This document shows positions 18,481 through 28,861 of a DNA stretch of 64,000 nt, piece by piece. Location: positions 4,908,001 through 4,972,000 of the forward strand of contig NZ_CP030771.1 of the NCBI RefSeq assembly GCF_006088715.1, in the 5' to 3' direction. The DNA comes from Streptomyces sp. YIM 121038 (GTDB lineage: Bacteria; Actinomycetota; Actinomycetes; Streptomycetales; Streptomycetaceae). Numbering within the stretch: position 1 is the first letter of the stretch; each line of letters starts with the position of its first letter. The notes beneath the pieces were generated by a model. It ran no database searches. It was not told the DNA's origin and was given only the letters and a program-made list of their open reading frames with translations. Made by a program: the position numbers and the translations under genes.

Positions 18481-19197
18481 TCAGCGACGGCGACGGACGC
18501 GTCCGACCCGTGCGGCCTTGGCCCGCTTGGCAGCGAAGCGCACACCGCCGGGGCTCTCGCCCACCTCGACCCGCACCACGGTGGACAGGGGGTCGACGAC
18601 CCCTTCGCCCACCTGCACCACGGAGACGGACTCGGCGCCGAGCTTGCTCAAGGCGGCGCCCGCCGCCTTGACCTCTTCCTCGGCCGTGTCGCCCTTGAGC
18701 GCCAGCATCTCTCCGTACGGACGCAGCAGCGGGACGCCCCATCCAGCGAGACGGTCCAGCGGAGCGACAGCACGCGCGGTCACGACATGGACGGGCTGCA
18801 GCTTGCCGAGGACCTCCTCGGCGCGGCCACGGACGACCGTGACATGGTCGAGCCCCAGCAGCTCGACGACCTCGCTGAGGAAGTTCGTGCGCCGCAGCAG
18901 CGGCTCAAGAAGCGTGATCTTGAGGTCCTCGCGGACGAGCGCGAGCGGGATGCCGGGCAGTCCGGCCCCGGAGCCGACATCGCACACCGTCACGCCCTCG
19001 GGAACCACCTCGGACAGGACGGCGCAGTTCAGCAGGTGCCGCTCCCACAGCCGGGGAACCTCGCGGGGGCCGATCAGGCCGCGCCGCACTCCCGCCTCGG
19101 CGAGCAGTTCCGCGTACCGGACCGCGTCCGGGAATCGCTCGCCGAAAACCGCGCGCGCCTGCTCCGGCGCCGGGGGGAGCTCCGCTTCCTCCGTCAC
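18481..19197 (-). CDS. rsmG: 16S rRNA (guanine527-N7)-methyltransferase RsmG
   Basis: A 238-residue SAM-dependent methyltransferase from GTG 19197 (VTEEAELPPAPEQ), which has GGAAGGA about nine bases upstream. The SAM-binding motif VCDVGSGAGLPGIPLAL lies near residue 75. The C-terminus is basic (RFAAKRAKAARVGRVRRRR). It methylates G527 of 16S rRNA; loss gives low-level streptomycin resistance in streptomycetes. It sits between jag and parA, the usual oriC order. Confidence 0.93.
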   Translation of the reverse strand: MTEEAELPPAPEQARAVFGERFPDAVRYAELLAEAGVRRGLIGPREVPRLWERHLLNCAVLSEVVPEGVTVCDVGSGAGLPGIPLALVREDLKITLLEPLLRRTNFLSEVVELLGLDHVTVVRGRAEEVLGKLQPVHVVTARAVAPLDRLAGWGVPLLRPYGEMLALKGDTAEEEVKAAGAALSKLGAESVSVVQVGEGVVDPLSTVVRVEVGESPGGVRFAAKRAKAARVGRVRRRR

Positions 19198-19250
19198 GGG
19201 GACCGTCCTTCCGTACCGCACTGGGTCAGTGACTATCAGGCTGACAAAGA

Positions 19251-19280
19251 CCGGCCCCGTCTGCGAACAGACGGGGCCGG
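19251..19280. terminator. Terminator after jag
   Basis: A perfect 13-bp stem (CCGGCCCCGTCTG and complement) with a CGAA tetraloop lies between the jag stop and the rsmG start, so rsmG probably has its own promoter. Confidence 0.82.
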
Positions 19281-19295
19281 GATGAGACGTACAGA

Positions 19296-19811
19296 TCAGG
19301 CGGGGAGTACCACGACGAAGCGCTGCGGCTCCTCGCCCTCGGACTCGCTGCGCAGACCCGCGGCCTTGACGGCGTCGTGCACGACCTTGCGCTCGAACGG
19401 CGTCATCGGCTTGAGCTTGACCGGTTCGCCGGAGCTCTTGGCGTCGGCGGCGGCCTTGGCGCCCAGCTCGGACAGCTCCTCGCGCTTCTTGGCACGGTAG
19501 CCCGCGATGTCCAGCATCAGGCGGCTGCGGTCGCCGGTCTCCCGGTGTACCGCGAGGCGGGTCAGCTCCTGGAGCGCCTCCAGGACCTCGCCGTCCCGGC
19601 CGACCAGCTTCTGCAGGTCGCGGCTGCCGGAGTCGCTGATGATCGACACCGCGGCCCGGTCGGCCTCGACGTCCATGTCGATGTCGCCGTCGAGGTCGGC
19701 GATGTCCAGCAGACCCTCGAGGTAGTCCGCCGCGATCTCCCCCTCCTGCTCGAGGCGGGTCAGAGCGTCGCCGGCCTCAGCTGCGGCGGAGGTGGTGGTG
19801 CCTTCCGTCAC
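19296..19811 (-). CDS. jag: Jag/KhpB-type RNA-binding protein
   Basis: A 171-residue protein with an acidic N-terminus, a KH domain (SRDLQKLVGRDGEVLEALQ at about 62-80) and an R3H domain (MLDIAGYRAKKREEL, then PMTPFERKVVHDAV). KhpB/Jag proteins bind RNA and are cotranscribed with yidC in many Gram-positives. It lies 14 bases after yidC with a GTG start. Its exact RNA targets here are not visible. Confidence 0.92.
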   Translation of the reverse strand: MTEGTTTSAAAEAGDALTRLEQEGEIAADYLEGLLDIADLDGDIDMDVEADRAAVSIISDSGSRDLQKLVGRDGEVLEALQELTRLAVHRETGDRSRLMLDIAGYRAKKREELSELGAKAAADAKSSGEPVKLKPMTPFERKVVHDAVKAAGLRSESEGEEPQRFVVVLPA

Positions 19812-19825
19812 GGGATGGACTCCTT

Positions 19826-21139
19826 TTACTTCTTGGACGGGTGCTTGGGCCGCTGCTGACCCTTGCGCTGTCCGGACTTGGCTTTGCTGCGGGTGCCCTG
19901 GCCGGGCTGGCTGCCCGAGGCGGCGCCGGCGGGCTTGTTCTTGGCCGCGGCACCCTGGGGCTTGCTGTCCTCGGACTTGGTCAGCGACGGACCGGAGGCA
20001 TCGGAGGCCGGGGCGGTCGTGGCGCCGTCGTCCGTCTTGCCGCCCGTGGCGGCGGTGGTGGACTGGCGCTTCGACTTGCTCTGGCGCTTGGGCTGCTGCC
20101 GCTTGGGCGCTGCCGCGGGCGCACCGTCCTCGGTCGTGGTGGCCACGGTGTCGCTGACGATCACGGTGCCGTCGGCCTGAGCGGCGAAGCCGGCCTTGTT
20201 CAGGCCGTTGATGAACTTCCGCTCGTACTCGTTGCGGTCGCGGCCCTTGGCGACGATGGCCTTCACGGCCCTGACCTGGCCACGGCTACGGGTCTTGCCG
20301 GCGGTCGTGATGTGCTTCTGCAGGCGCTCCAGGTACGAGGCCTGGGCCTTGGAGCCGGGGGTCGGGTTCTGGCGGATCACGTACATCTGCTGGCCCATGG
20401 TCCACACGTTGGTGGTCAGCCAGTAGACGAGGACACCGACCGGGAAGTTGATGCCGAAGACGGCGAACATGATGGGGAAGACGTACATCAGCATCTTCTG
20501 CTGCTGCATGAACGGCGTCTTCACCGTCGTGTCGACGTTCTTCGTCATCAGCTGGCGCTGCGTGAAGAACTGCGAGGCCGACATCAGGATGATCATGAGC
20601 GCGGTCACGACGCGCACATCGGTCAGCGAGGCGCCGAGCGAGGCGACCTTGTCGGCGCTGTCCGTGAACTTCACCGCGAGCGGGGCACCGAAGATGTGGG
20701 CGTCACGGGCGCTGTCCAGCAGCTGCTGGTCGATGACGCCGATCTTCTTGTTGGACGCGATGCCGTTGAGCACGTGGTACAGCGCGAAGAAGAAGGGCGA
20801 CTGCGCCAGGATGGGAAGGCACGAGGAGAGCGGGTTGGTACCCGACTCCTTGTACAGCTTCATCATCTCTTCGGACTGGCGCTGCTTGTCGCTCTTGTAG
20901 CGCTCCTGGATCTTCTTCATCTCGGGCTGCAGCGTCTGCATGGCCCGGGTCGCCTTGATCTGCTTCACGAAGAGCGGGATCAGGCAGATGCGGATCAGGA
21001 TCACCAGGGACACGATCGACAGGCCCCAGGCCCAGCCCGTATCAGGGCCGAAGATCGCACCGTACAGTTTGTGGAACTGCACGATGACCCAGGAGACGGG
21101 TGTCGTGATGAAGCTGAAGAAACCGGCAATCGTGTCCAC
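19826..21139 (-). CDS. yidC: Membrane protein insertase YidC
   Basis: A 437-residue insertase of the Gram-positive type. The first membrane segment ([20 protein letters not shown]) is followed by the hydrophilic-groove region ([21 protein letters not shown]), then three more segments including [17 protein letters not shown] [18 protein letters not shown]. The last 150 residues are a long Lys/Gln/Ser-rich basic tail that may contact ribosomes. GTG 21139 starts three bases after yidD. Confidence 0.95.
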   Translation of the reverse strand: MDTIAGFFSFITTPVSWVIVQFHKLYGAIFGPDTGWAWGLSIVSLVILIRICLIPLFVKQIKATRAMQTLQPEMKKIQERYKSDKQRQSEEMMKLYKESGTNPLSSCLPILAQSPFFFALYHVLNGIASNKKIGVIDQQLLDSARDAHIFGAPLAVKFTDSADKVASLGASLTDVRVVTALMIILMSASQFFTQRQLMTKNVDTTVKTPFMQQQKMLMYVFPIMFAVFGINFPVGVLVYWLTTNVWTMGQQMYVIRQNPTPGSKAQASYLERLQKHITTAGKTRSRGQVRAVKAIVAKGRDRNEYERKFINGLNKAGFAAQADGTVIVSDTVATTTEDGAPAAAPKRQQPKRQSKSKRQSTTAATGGKTDDGATTAPASDASGPSLTKSEDSKPQGAAAKNKPAGAASGSQPGQGTRSKAKSGQRKGQQRPKHPSKK

Positions 21140-21142
21140 TAA

Positions 21143-21502
21143 TCAGGCTCCTTGAGCATGGGACGGGGTCTCGGCGGCCGGGCTCGGGGGAGCCGGTGGG
21201 AGGTCTCCGGTCGGCACGCCAGCGGCGGAGGGCCCGCCCTTGCGTTCGCGCCAGACAGCGCGCAGCATCTCGTGCCACCGCGGACGCTTGCGCGGCGGAA
21301 CGTGATCGACACCACCGAGCGACCACGGGTTGCACCGCAGGATGCGCCAGGCAGTGAGCGCTGTTCCCTTGACCGCACCGTGCCGGTCGATGGCGAGGTA
21401 GCCGTAGTGGGAGCACGACGGGTAGTACTTGCACACCGGGCCGAGGAGTGGACTGATCGTCCACTGGTACAGCTTGATCAGCGCCAGCAGCGGGTACTTC
21501 AT
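21143..21502 (-). CDS. yidD: Membrane protein insertion efficiency factor YidD
   Basis: A 119-residue YidD with the conserved [20 protein letters not shown] start, the YPSCSHYG cysteine motif and [14 protein letters not shown]. It assists YidC. Its ATG overlaps the rnpA stop (ATGA). The last 45 residues are a non-conserved Pro-rich tail. Confidence 0.95.
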   Translation of the reverse strand: MKYPLLALIKLYQWTISPLLGPVCKYYPSCSHYGYLAIDRHGAVKGTALTAWRILRCNPWSLGGVDHVPPRKRPRWHEMLRAVWRERKGGPSAAGVPTGDLPPAPPSPAAETPSHAQGA

Positions 21503-21870
21503 CGCGCGCCCCCTCCAAGGAGGCGCCGCAGGGCGGCGTCCAGGTCTTGGGCCAGCTGTGCGTAGGTGGCGTCGCCCGCGCCGGGCAACGCTCGTACGAC
21601 TACCAGGCTACCGGGGGGCACCAAGGCCAACCGGTCGCGTGTCAGATGGCGAAGTCGGCGCTTGACCGTATTGCGTACGACGGCTCCACCCACGGCCTTG
21701 CTCACGACGAAACCCGCACGTGTCGGGGGAACGCTCTCCCCTGGCACGTGCGGGTCCGTTGCACCGCTGCGTAGATGAACGACGAGGAGAGGGCGGCCAG
21801 CCCTGCGTCCTCGCCGTACCGCGGTCGCGAAATCTTCGCGCCGCCTCAGCCGATGCTCGGTAGGCAGCAC
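21499..21870 (-). CDS. rnpA: Ribonuclease P protein component
   Basis: A 123-residue basic protein beginning [20 protein letters not shown]. The RNase P signature is seen as [15 protein letters not shown], with AVGG before it. It supports tRNA 5' maturation by the catalytic RNA. It lies 21 bases after rpmH, the near-universal rpmH-rnpA pairing. Confidence 0.95.
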   Translation of the reverse strand: MLPTEHRLRRREDFATAVRRGRRAGRPLLVVHLRSGATDPHVPGESVPPTRAGFVVSKAVGGAVVRNTVKRRLRHLTRDRLALVPPGSLVVVRALPGAGDATYAQLAQDLDAALRRLLGGGAR

Positions 21871-21891
21871 GACGTCATGACCTAATTGCGC

Positions 21892-22029
21892 TTAGGCGGA
21901 CAGGCGGGCGCGACCCTTGCTACGGCGGGACGCCAGGATGGCGCGGCCGGCACGGGTGCGCATACGCAGCCGGAAGCCGTGGGTCTTCGCGCGACGACGG
22001 TTGTTCGGCTGGAAGGTGCGCTTGCTCAC
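21892..22029 (-). CDS. rpmH: 50S ribosomal protein L34
   Basis: A 45-residue, highly basic protein ([20 protein letters not shown] at the start, ending [12 protein letters not shown]). It matches L34 throughout. GTG 22029 follows a GAGCCCCCGAG stretch. It is the first gene of the minus-strand block and diverges from dnaA. Confidence 0.97.
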   Translation of the reverse strand: MSKRTFQPNNRRRAKTHGFRLRMRTRAGRAILASRRSKGRARLSA

Positions 22030-22415
22030 TCGGGGGCTCCAGTAATGACTCGTGTGGTGGCGGGTATCGCCTGGCTGTCACCGTGCGCCCACGAGAAGCT
22101 CGGAAAAGCTCGCGTATAGGCACCGAGTGCACCGCTTCACAATCACTGACCGTGATCTTTGCCCATCGGAGGCAGGCGGCAGCAGCCATCGACAACTCGA
22201 CCTGGTTACGGTACGCGGGGCTACGCCATCCGGTCAAACCAGCCGTCAGGGAGAGACACTGTGCACAGCCTGTGGACAACAACTTGAACCGCACCCGTCG
22301 CCCTGACTACCGTGGCTGAACTCCGATTCGTTCCCTTCCCCCTGCCCCTCCCGATTTCCGTCCCGACCCGTCCCAAGAACCACACCTTCGTGGGACCTGT
22401 GAGAGAGCGTGCCCT
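22030..22415. promoter_or_regulatory. Divergent rpmH/dnaA promoter region with a DnaA box
   Basis: A 386-base gap between divergent rpmH and dnaA. A perfect reverse-strand DnaA box TGTGGACAA (TTGTCCACA) lies at 22271-22279, about 140 bases before dnaA, next to TGTGCACAG. This fits autoregulation of dnaA by DnaA, known in Streptomyces. Promoter hexamers could not be fixed with confidence. Confidence 0.7.
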
Positions 22416-24371
22416 GTGGCTGACGTACCTGCCGATCTTGCCGCAGTGTGGCCAAGGGTTCTGGAACAGCTGCTGGGCGAAGGGCGGGGGCAGGGCGTCG
22501 AGGCGAAGGACGAGCACTGGATCCGACGGTGTCAGCCGCTCGCGCTCGTCGCCGACACCGCGCTCCTCGCCGTTCCGAACGAATTTGCGAAGGGCGTCCT
22601 GGAGGGCCGTCTCGCCCCGGTCGTCAGCGAGACGCTGAGCCGGGAGTGCGGGCGGCCGATCCGCATCGCCATCACGGTCGACGACTCCGTGGGCGAGCCC
22701 CAGACCCCGCCCGCGCCGCCGGTCCAGCACCAGCAGCCACGCTACGAGGACCAGCCCTCCCGCTACGAGGAGCAGCCGCCCCGCTACGAAGAGCCCGCAC
22801 CCCGGTACGAGGGGCAGGAGCCGCCTCCTGCCTCCGGCCAGGGGCATGACGCGTACGACGCGTACGGCCGCCGCCCCGGGGACGAGCGCTCCCCCGGCCC
22901 GCGCCCGGACCAGCTGCCGACGGCCCGCCCGGCGTACCCGGACTACCAGCGCCCCGGCGCCTGGCCGCAGCAGCAGCCACAGGACGACTACGGCTGGCAG
23001 CAGCCGCGCCTCGGCTTCCCCGAGCGCGATCCGTACGCGAGCCCCGGACAGCAGCCGCAGCAGCACGACTACCGCCCGCAGCCGCCGCAGGAGCGCTCGC
23101 CGTACGAGCAGCAGCTCTCCGAGCGGCCGGCGCAGGACCGCCACGACCGCCACGACCGCCACGACCGTCGTGAGCGGCACGAGCCGCCCTCCGGCGCGGG
23201 TTCCGGCGCAGGCCCGCACGGGGGCCCTGGCGGCCCCTCGGGCCCCGTCGGCCACGGCGGCACCTCCCTGCCCGCGTCGAGCGGCGCTCCCGGCCCGCTG
23301 GCCGCGCAGCCCGCGCCCGCGACCGGCCCGGGCGAGCCCACCGCGCGGCTGAACCCGAAGTACCTCTTCGACACCTTCGTGATCGGGGCGTCGAACCGCT
23401 TCGCGCACGCGGCCGCGGTCGCCGTCGCCGAGGCTCCCGCGAAGGCGTACAACCCCCTGTTCATCTACGGGGAGTCAGGGCTCGGCAAGACCCACCTGCT
23501 GCACGCGATCGGGCACTACGCGCGGAGCCTGTACCCGGGCACGCGGGTGCGCTACGTGAGCTCCGAGGAGTTCACCAACGAGTTCATCAACTCCATCCGC
23601 GACGGCAAGGGCGACAGCTTCCGCAAGCGCTACCGCGAGATGGACATCCTGCTCGTCGACGACATCCAGTTCCTCGCGGACAAGGAGTCGACGCAGGAGG
23701 AGTTCTTCCACACGTTCAACACGCTCCACAACGCGAACAAGCAGATCGTGCTCTCCAGCGACCGGCCGCCCAAGCAGCTGGTGACCCTGGAGGACCGGCT
23801 GCGCAATCGCTTCGAGTGGGGTCTGATCACCGACGTCCAGCCGCCCGAGCTGGAGACGCGCATCGCGATCCTGCGGAAGAAGGCGGTCCAGGAGCAGCTC
23901 AACGCCCCGCCGGAGGTCCTGGAGTTCATCGCGTCCCGCATCTCGCGGAACATCCGCGAGCTGGAGGGCGCGCTGATCCGCGTCACGGCGTTCGCGTCGC
24001 TCAATCGCCAGCCCGTGGACCTGGGTCTCACCGAGATCGTCCTGAAGGACCTGATCCCGGGCGGCGAGGACGCGGCTCCGGAGATCACGGCGACGGCCAT
24101 CATGGCGGCCACCGCCGACTACTTCGGCCTGACGGTGGACGACCTGTGCGGATCGTCGCGCAGCCGGGTCCTGGTGACGGCCCGCCAGATCGCCATGTAC
24201 CTGTGCCGCGAGCTGACCGACCTCTCCCTGCCGAAGATCGGCGCGCAGTTCGGCGGCCGCGACCACACGACGGTCATGCACGCCGACCGCAAGATCCGTG
24301 CGCTGATGGCCGAGCGCCGCTCGATCTACAACCAGGTCACCGAGCTCACCAACCGCATCAAGAACGGCTGA
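22416..24371 (+). CDS. dnaA: Chromosomal replication initiator DnaA
   Basis: A 651-residue DnaA, much longer than the roughly 450-residue E. coli protein because of a disordered domain II. Domain I (residues 1-90) begins [19 protein letters not shown]. Domain II (90-305) is Pro/Gln/Arg-rich with RYEEQPP-like and RHDRHD repeats. Domain III has Walker A GESGLGKT at 352-359 and LLVDDIQFL. Domain IV ends with the DNA-binding signature [12 protein letters not shown] from residue 616. GTG start. It binds the boxes in oriC just downstream. Confidence 0.97.
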   Translation: MADVPADLAAVWPRVLEQLLGEGRGQGVEAKDEHWIRRCQPLALVADTALLAVPNEFAKGVLEGRLAPVVSETLSRECGRPIRIAITVDDSVGEPQTPPAPPVQHQQPRYEDQPSRYEEQPPRYEEPAPRYEGQEPPPASGQGHDAYDAYGRRPGDERSPGPRPDQLPTARPAYPDYQRPGAWPQQQPQDDYGWQQPRLGFPERDPYASPGQQPQQHDYRPQPPQERSPYEQQLSERPAQDRHDRHDRHDRRERHEPPSGAGSGAGPHGGPGGPSGPVGHGGTSLPASSGAPGPLAAQPAPATGPGEPTARLNPKYLFDTFVIGASNRFAHAAAVAVAEAPAKAYNPLFIYGESGLGKTHLLHAIGHYARSLYPGTRVRYVSSEEFTNEFINSIRDGKGDSFRKRYREMDILLVDDIQFLADKESTQEEFFHTFNTLHNANKQIVLSSDRPPKQLVTLEDRLRNRFEWGLITDVQPPELETRIAILRKKAVQEQLNAPPEVLEFIASRISRNIRELEGALIRVTAFASLNRQPVDLGLTEIVLKDLIPGGEDAAPEITATAIMAATADYFGLTVDDLCGSSRSRVLVTARQIAMYLCRELTDLSLPKIGAQFGGRDHTTVMHADRKIRALMAERRSIYNQVTELTNRIKNG

Positions 24372-24390
24372 CAGCAACGGCGATACGCCA

Positions 24391-24432
24391 CGAAAGGGCG
24401 CCCCGGGGTCACGTCTCCGGGGCGCCCTTTCG
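24391..24432 (+). terminator. dnaA terminator
   Basis: A perfect 16-bp stem (CGAAAGGGCGCCCCGG and complement) and 10-base loop 19 bases after the dnaA stop. Confidence 0.82.
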
Positions 24433-25455
24433 CGTTCTCGTGTGCCTACGTAGTGGGCCATTGCTTACGTGGTGGGGCCTGGCGGGGCGTTGGAGCAGCC
24501 TGGCGACGGGCGTTCACAGGCGCGTGCCCACGTGGGGGAAGCACGCCTCCAGGAGAGCCGCGGAACAGCCGCAGCAGGACCGCAGCGGGCCGCGAGGCGG
24601 TCCCCGGCACGCGTTCCCGGTTCCAGGAGCGCCCTCCTCAGCGCCGCCAGAACCCGCCCCGCGGCCCGCTGAAACCCGTCCTCACGCCGTCCTCAAGGCT
24701 GTGCAGGGCGCTCTCCGGCCCCGATGACCGCGACCTCTTCGTCATCTTCTGTTCGATTCATGGTCACCTCACCCGGGTTCTCCACAGATCTGGGGCCTTT
24801 TCGCTCTCCACACCCTGGGGACTGGGAAGTTGTCCCAACCGTGTCCACAGGGGACCCTGCTGAATAGTCATCAGGCCAGGTCAGGTGGTTGTGGATTCGT
24901 GGACGAAGACTCTCCACAGACTGTGGATAAAGATCTTCTCCACAGGGGGTGGGAAAAGTTGTCCACCGGCAGCCCACAGGCTGGGGCCGGTTGTACACAG
25001 CTTCTCCCCAGGCCTGTCCACTGTTCGGCAACGCGACGCGCGCTCTCACCGGGTCGAGTGAAAGGCGTCACACAAAGCTGCCGGGTTGGCCTGTGGGGAA
25101 GCTGGGTAAAGCTGGGGACAGGGCTGGGGAGAAGTCCCCCTCTCCTGTGCATCGGGTGTGCAGAACTTTCGCCCGTCCACAGTTACCCCCGGTTGTCCAC
25201 CGCCGTCGCCCACAGGGCCAGTGGACAAAAAACGGGCGTTGACCTGCGCATTCGCGGTTATCCACGGTTTCCACAGGCCCTACTACTACTCCCGACTAGA
25301 GAGAGTCAGATTTCCGCTTTGAAGTGGGGGCTGTGTACAACTCGCGGCTCGGGCCGCCACGACCTCTCGGCACGACTTGACCCCGACGGGCACCAGCTGT
25401 CAGTGCGGTGCGTCAGACTGGTCCCCAGTGCCAGCAACAGCAGGAGGGCGGCTAA
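24433..25455. other. oriC: Chromosomal replication origin oriC
   Basis: A gene-free 1-kb interval between dnaA and dnaN. The part from 24778 to 25275 has about 15 DnaA-box-like nonamers on both strands: for example 24778 TTCTCCACA, 24841 GTGTCCACA, 24922 TTATCCACA (reverse), 24936 TTCTCCACA, 24959 TTGTCCACC, 24991 TTGTACACA, 25193 TTGTCCACC, 25220 TTGTCCACT (reverse), 25258 TTATCCACG and 25267 GTTTCCACA. The left part (24433-24770) shows no recognisable site. This is the Streptomyces oriC arrangement, with initiation bidirectional on a linear chromosome. Confidence 0.93.
25267..25290 (+). other. Possible DnaA-trio unwinding element
   Basis: The last DnaA-type box GTTTCCACA (25267-25275) is followed by a short GC spacer GGCC and then CTACTACTACT (25280-25290). 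In Bacillus subtilis the basal unwinding system is a DnaA box, GC spacer and repeated 3'-GAT trinucleotides read on the opposite strand as CTA/CTT. The same order is seen here at the dnaN-proximal edge of oriC. Confidence 0.5.
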
Positions 25456-26586
25456 GTGAAGATCCGGGTGGAACGCGACGTACTCGCGGAGGCGGTGGCG
25501 TGGGCGGCACGCAGCCTCCCGGCTCGGCCGCCAGCGCCCGTCCTCGCGGGCCTGCTGCTGAAGGCCGAGGAGGGCGCCCTCTCCCTGTCCAGCTTCGACT
25601 ACGAGGTCTCGGCCCGCGTCTCCGTGGACGCCGAGGTCGACGAAGAGGGCACGGTCCTCGTCTCCGGCCGCCTGCTGGCCGACATCTGCCGCGCCCTGCC
25701 GAACCGCCCGGTGGAGATCTCCACAGACGGTGTACGGGCGACGGTGGTCTGCGGCTCCTCCCGCTTCACCCTCCACACCCTGCCTGTGGAGGAGTACCCG
25801 GCGCTGCCGCAGATGCCGACCGCCACGGGCACCGTCCCCGGTGAGGTCTTCGCCTCGGCCGCCTCCCAGGTCGCCATCGCCGCGGGCCGCGACGACACGC
25901 TGCCCGTGCTCACCGGTGTCCGCATCGAGATCGAGGGCGACACGGTCACGCTGGCCTCCACCGACCGCTACCGCTTCGCGGTCCGCGAGTTCCTGTGGAA
26001 GCCGGAGAACCCGGAGACGTCCGCCGTGGCCCTGGTGCCCGCCAAGACGCTCCTGGACACCGCCAAGGCCCTCACGAGCGGCGACACGGTCACCCTGGCC
26101 CTGTCCGGCTCCGGCGCGGGCGAGGGCCTCATCGGCTTCGAGGGCGCGGGCCGCCGTACGACGACCCGCCTCCTGGAGGGCGACCTCCCGAAGTACCGCA
26201 CGCTCTTCCCGACGGAGTTCAACTCGGTCGCCGTCATCGAGACCGCCCCCTTCGTGGAGGCCGTCAAGCGCGTGGCGCTCGTCGCCGAGCGGAACACCCC
26301 GGTGCGGCTCAGCTTCGAGCAGGGCGTGCTCATCCTGGAGGCCGGCTCCAGCGACGACGCACAGGCTGTGGAAAGGGTCGACGCCCAGCTGGAGGGCGAC
26401 GACATCTCGATCGCCTTCAACCCGACGTTCCTGCTCGACGGCCTGAGCGCGATCGACTCCCCGGTCGCCCAGCTGTCGTTCACGACGTCGACGAAGCCCG
26501 CGCTCCTGAGCGGCAAGCCGGCCGTGGACGCCGAGGCGGACGAGGCGTACAAGTACCTGATCATGCCGGTACGTCTGAGCGGCTGA
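25456..26586 (+). CDS. dnaN: DNA polymerase III beta sliding clamp
   Basis: A 376-residue clamp starting at GTG 25456 after AGGAGGGCGG. Three homologous clamp domains are visible, with LAGLLLKAEEGALSLSSFDYE early, PVLTGVRIEIEGDTVTLASTDRYRFAVRE in the middle, and the C-terminal YKYLIMPVRL. It tethers polymerase III to DNA and binds DnaA regulators. It is the first gene rightward of oriC. Confidence 0.96.
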   Translation: MKIRVERDVLAEAVAWAARSLPARPPAPVLAGLLLKAEEGALSLSSFDYEVSARVSVDAEVDEEGTVLVSGRLLADICRALPNRPVEISTDGVRATVVCGSSRFTLHTLPVEEYPALPQMPTATGTVPGEVFASAASQVAIAAGRDDTLPVLTGVRIEIEGDTVTLASTDRYRFAVREFLWKPENPETSAVALVPAKTLLDTAKALTSGDTVTLALSGSGAGEGLIGFEGAGRRTTTRLLEGDLPKYRTLFPTEFNSVAVIETAPFVEAVKRVALVAERNTPVRLSFEQGVLILEAGSSDDAQAVERVDAQLEGDDISIAFNPTFLLDGLSAIDSPVAQLSFTTSTKPALLSGKPAVDAEADEAYKYLIMPVRLSG

Positions 26587-26719
26587 GCCCACAGGTGTGT
26601 GGCCGCGTCCGGGCGTAGGCTCGGACGCGGGTACGAACGTGCCGCGGGTACGCGGAGCCGCTCAGCGCCGAGCGGCCGTGACGTGCCTTTACGCCACATC
26701 GCTAGTTAGGAACGCACTG

Positions 26720-27604
26720 ATGGAGCTCGGTCTCGTCGGCCTCGGCAAGATGGGCGGCAACATGCGCGAGCGCATTCGCCGCGCAGGCCACACCGTCATC
26801 GGATACGACCGCAATCCGGACCTCGCGGATGTCCACAGCCTCGAAGAGCTGGTGAGCAAGCTCAAGGGCCCGCGCGTGGTGTGGGTGATGGTCCCGGCCG
26901 GAGCCGCGACCCAGTCCACCATCGACGAGCTGGCCGAGCTCCTGTCGCCCGGTGACGTCGTGGTGGACGGCGGCAACTCCCGCTGGACGGACGACGAGAA
27001 GCACGCCGAGGAGCTCGCGGCCAAGGGCATCGGCTTCGTCGACTGCGGCGTCTCCGGCGGCGTCTGGGGCCTGCAGAACGGCTACGCGCTGATGTACGGC
27101 GGCGACAAGGAGAACGTCGCCAAGGTGCAGCCGGTCTTCGACGCGCTCAAGCCGGAGGGCGACTTCGGCTCCGTGCACGCGGGCAAGGTCGGCGCGGGCC
27201 ACTTCGCGAAGATGGTTCACAACGGCATCGAGTACGCGATGATGCAGGCCTATGCCGAGGGCTGGGAGCTGCTTGAGGCCGTGGACTCGGTCACGGACGT
27301 GCGTGAGGTCTTCCGGTCCTGGCAGGAGGGGACGGTCATCCGTTCCTGGCTGCTCGACCTGGCGGTCAACGCGCTGGACGACGACGAGCACCTGGACAAG
27401 CTGCGGGGCTTCGCCGCGGACTCCGGCGAGGGCCGCTGGACGGTGGAGGCGGCGATCGACAACGCGGTGCCGCTGCCCGCGATCACGGCGTCCCTGTTCG
27501 CGCGGTTCTCCTCCCGGCAGGACGACTCGCCGCAGATGAAGATGATCGCGGCGCTGCGCAACCAGTTCGGCGGCCACGCCGTCGAGTCCAAGAGCGAGCA
27601 CTGA
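26720..27604 (+). CDS. gnd: 6-phosphogluconate dehydrogenase, short (GntZ/YqeC-like) type
   Basis: A 294-residue enzyme from ATG 26720, preceded by TTAGGAACG. The NAD(P)-binding GLGKMGGNM is at 7-15, then DGGNSRWTDDEKH, the GVSGGVWGLQNGYALMYGG substrate motif and the catalytic GHFAKMVHNGIEYAMMQAY. Oxidatively decarboxylates 6-phosphogluconate to ribulose 5-phosphate. A gnd gene between dnaN and recF is a Streptomyces hallmark. The upstream in-frame extension to 26597 has no ribosome site. Confidence 0.93.
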   Translation: MELGLVGLGKMGGNMRERIRRAGHTVIGYDRNPDLADVHSLEELVSKLKGPRVVWVMVPAGAATQSTIDELAELLSPGDVVVDGGNSRWTDDEKHAEELAAKGIGFVDCGVSGGVWGLQNGYALMYGGDKENVAKVQPVFDALKPEGDFGSVHAGKVGAGHFAKMVHNGIEYAMMQAYAEGWELLEAVDSVTDVREVFRSWQEGTVIRSWLLDLAVNALDDDEHLDKLRGFAADSGEGRWTVEAAIDNAVPLPAITASLFARFSSRQDDSPQMKMIAALRNQFGGHAVESKSEH

Positions 27605-27736
27605 TCCACAGCCCGCGCGGCCCGCTGTCCACAGCCTGTGTGGACAGCGGTGGGCCGCGGCGGGCGGGCCGTCGGCACCCAGGCCACGGCGGCCCCTAGC
27701 CACAGCAGGAAAGCCGGGGGAGGTCGGCGCCACATC

Positions 27737-28861
27737 ATGCACGTCACCCACCTGTCCCTGGCCGACTTCCGCTCGTACGCCCGGGTCGAGGTTCCGCTCG
27801 ACCCGGGCGTCACCGCGTTCGTGGGGCCGAACGGCCAGGGCAAGACCAACCTCGTCGAGGCCGTCGGCTATCTGGCGACGCTCGGCAGCCACCGGGTCTC
27901 CTCGGACGCGCCCCTGGTGCGCATGGGCGCCGACCGGGCCGTCATCCGGGCCGCCGTCCGGCAGGGCGAGCGCCAGCAGCTCATCGAGCTCGAGCTGAAC
28001 CCGGGGAAGGCGAACCGCGCCCGCATCAACCGGTCCTCGCAGGTCAGGCCCCGTGACGTGCTGGGCATCGTGCGCACGGTCCTGTTCGCCCCCGAGGATC
28101 TGGCCCTGATCAAGGGCGACCCCGGGGAGCGGCGGCGCTTCCTCGACGAGCTGATCACCGCCCGCTCCCCGCGCATGGCGGCGGTCCGCTCCGACTACGA
28201 CCGCGTCCTGAAGCAGCGCAACACGCTCCTGAAGTCCGCCGCCCTCGCCCGGCGCCACGGCGGCCGCTCCATGGACCTGTCCACCCTCGACGTCTGGGAC
28301 CAGCACCTCGCCCAGGCGGGCGCCGAGCTGCTCGCCCAGCGGCTCGACCTCATCGCCGCGCTCCAGCCGCTCGCCGACAAGGCGTACGAACAGCTGGCCC
28401 CCGGCGGCGGCCCGCTCGGCCTCGACTACAAGCCCTCCTCGGCCGGAATCGTCGGCCACGCGCGCGAGGAGCTCTACGAGCAGCTGATCGCCGCCCTGGG
28501 AGAGGCCCGCAAGCAGGAGATCGAGCGGGGCGTCACCCTCGTAGGACCCCACAGGGACGACCTACTACTCAAACTTGGCCAGCTGCCCGCGAAGGGATAC
28601 GCCTCCCACGGAGAGTCGTGGTCCTACGCGCTCGCTCTGCGGCTCGCCTCGTACGACCTGCTCCGGGCCGAGGGCAACGAGCCGGTCCTCGTCCTCGACG
28701 ACGTCTTCGCCGAGCTGGACGCGCGCCGCCGCGAGCGGCTCGCGGAACTGGTGGCCCCCGGGGAGCAGGTCCTGGTCACGGCCGCCGTGGACGACGACGT
28801 ACCGGGTGTCCTCGCGGGCGCGCGGTACGCCGTGTCCGGCGGCGAGGTGGAACGCGTATGA
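27737..28861 (+). CDS. recF: DNA repair ATPase RecF
   Basis: A 374-residue RecF from ATG 27737 ([14 protein letters not shown]). Walker [10 protein letters not shown] lies at 35-43, the ABC-type signature region [10 protein letters not shown] near 295, and Walker [13 protein letters not shown] near 315. RecF helps load RecA at ssDNA gaps. It overlaps the start of the DUF721 gene (ATGA), indicating translational coupling. Confidence 0.95.
   Translation: MHVTHLSLADFRSYARVEVPLDPGVTAFVGPNGQGKTNLVEAVGYLATLGSHRVSSDAPLVRMGADRAVIRAAVRQGERQQLIELELNPGKANRARINRSSQVRPRDVLGIVRTVLFAPEDLALIKGDPGERRRFLDELITARSPRMAAVRSDYDRVLKQRNTLLKSAALARRHGGRSMDLSTLDVWDQHLAQAGAELLAQRLDLIAALQPLADKAYEQLAPGGGPLGLDYKPSSAGIVGHAREELYEQLIAALGEARKQEIERGVTLVGPHRDDLLLKLGQLPAKGYASHGESWSYALALRLASYDLLRAEGNEPVLVLDDVFAELDARRRERLAELVAPGEQVLVTAAVDDDVPGVLAGARYAVSGGEVERV

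Noticed and set aside
18278..19285. Plus-strand frame beginning in the parS site near parA
   Set aside because: Antisense to rsmG, Arg/Ser/Thr-rich; the VSRET start is only the translated parS site.
24433..24770. A gene in the left part of the dnaA-dnaN gap
   Set aside because: Frames here (for example 24453-24863) run into the DnaA boxes, lack ribosome sites and have no recognisable motif.
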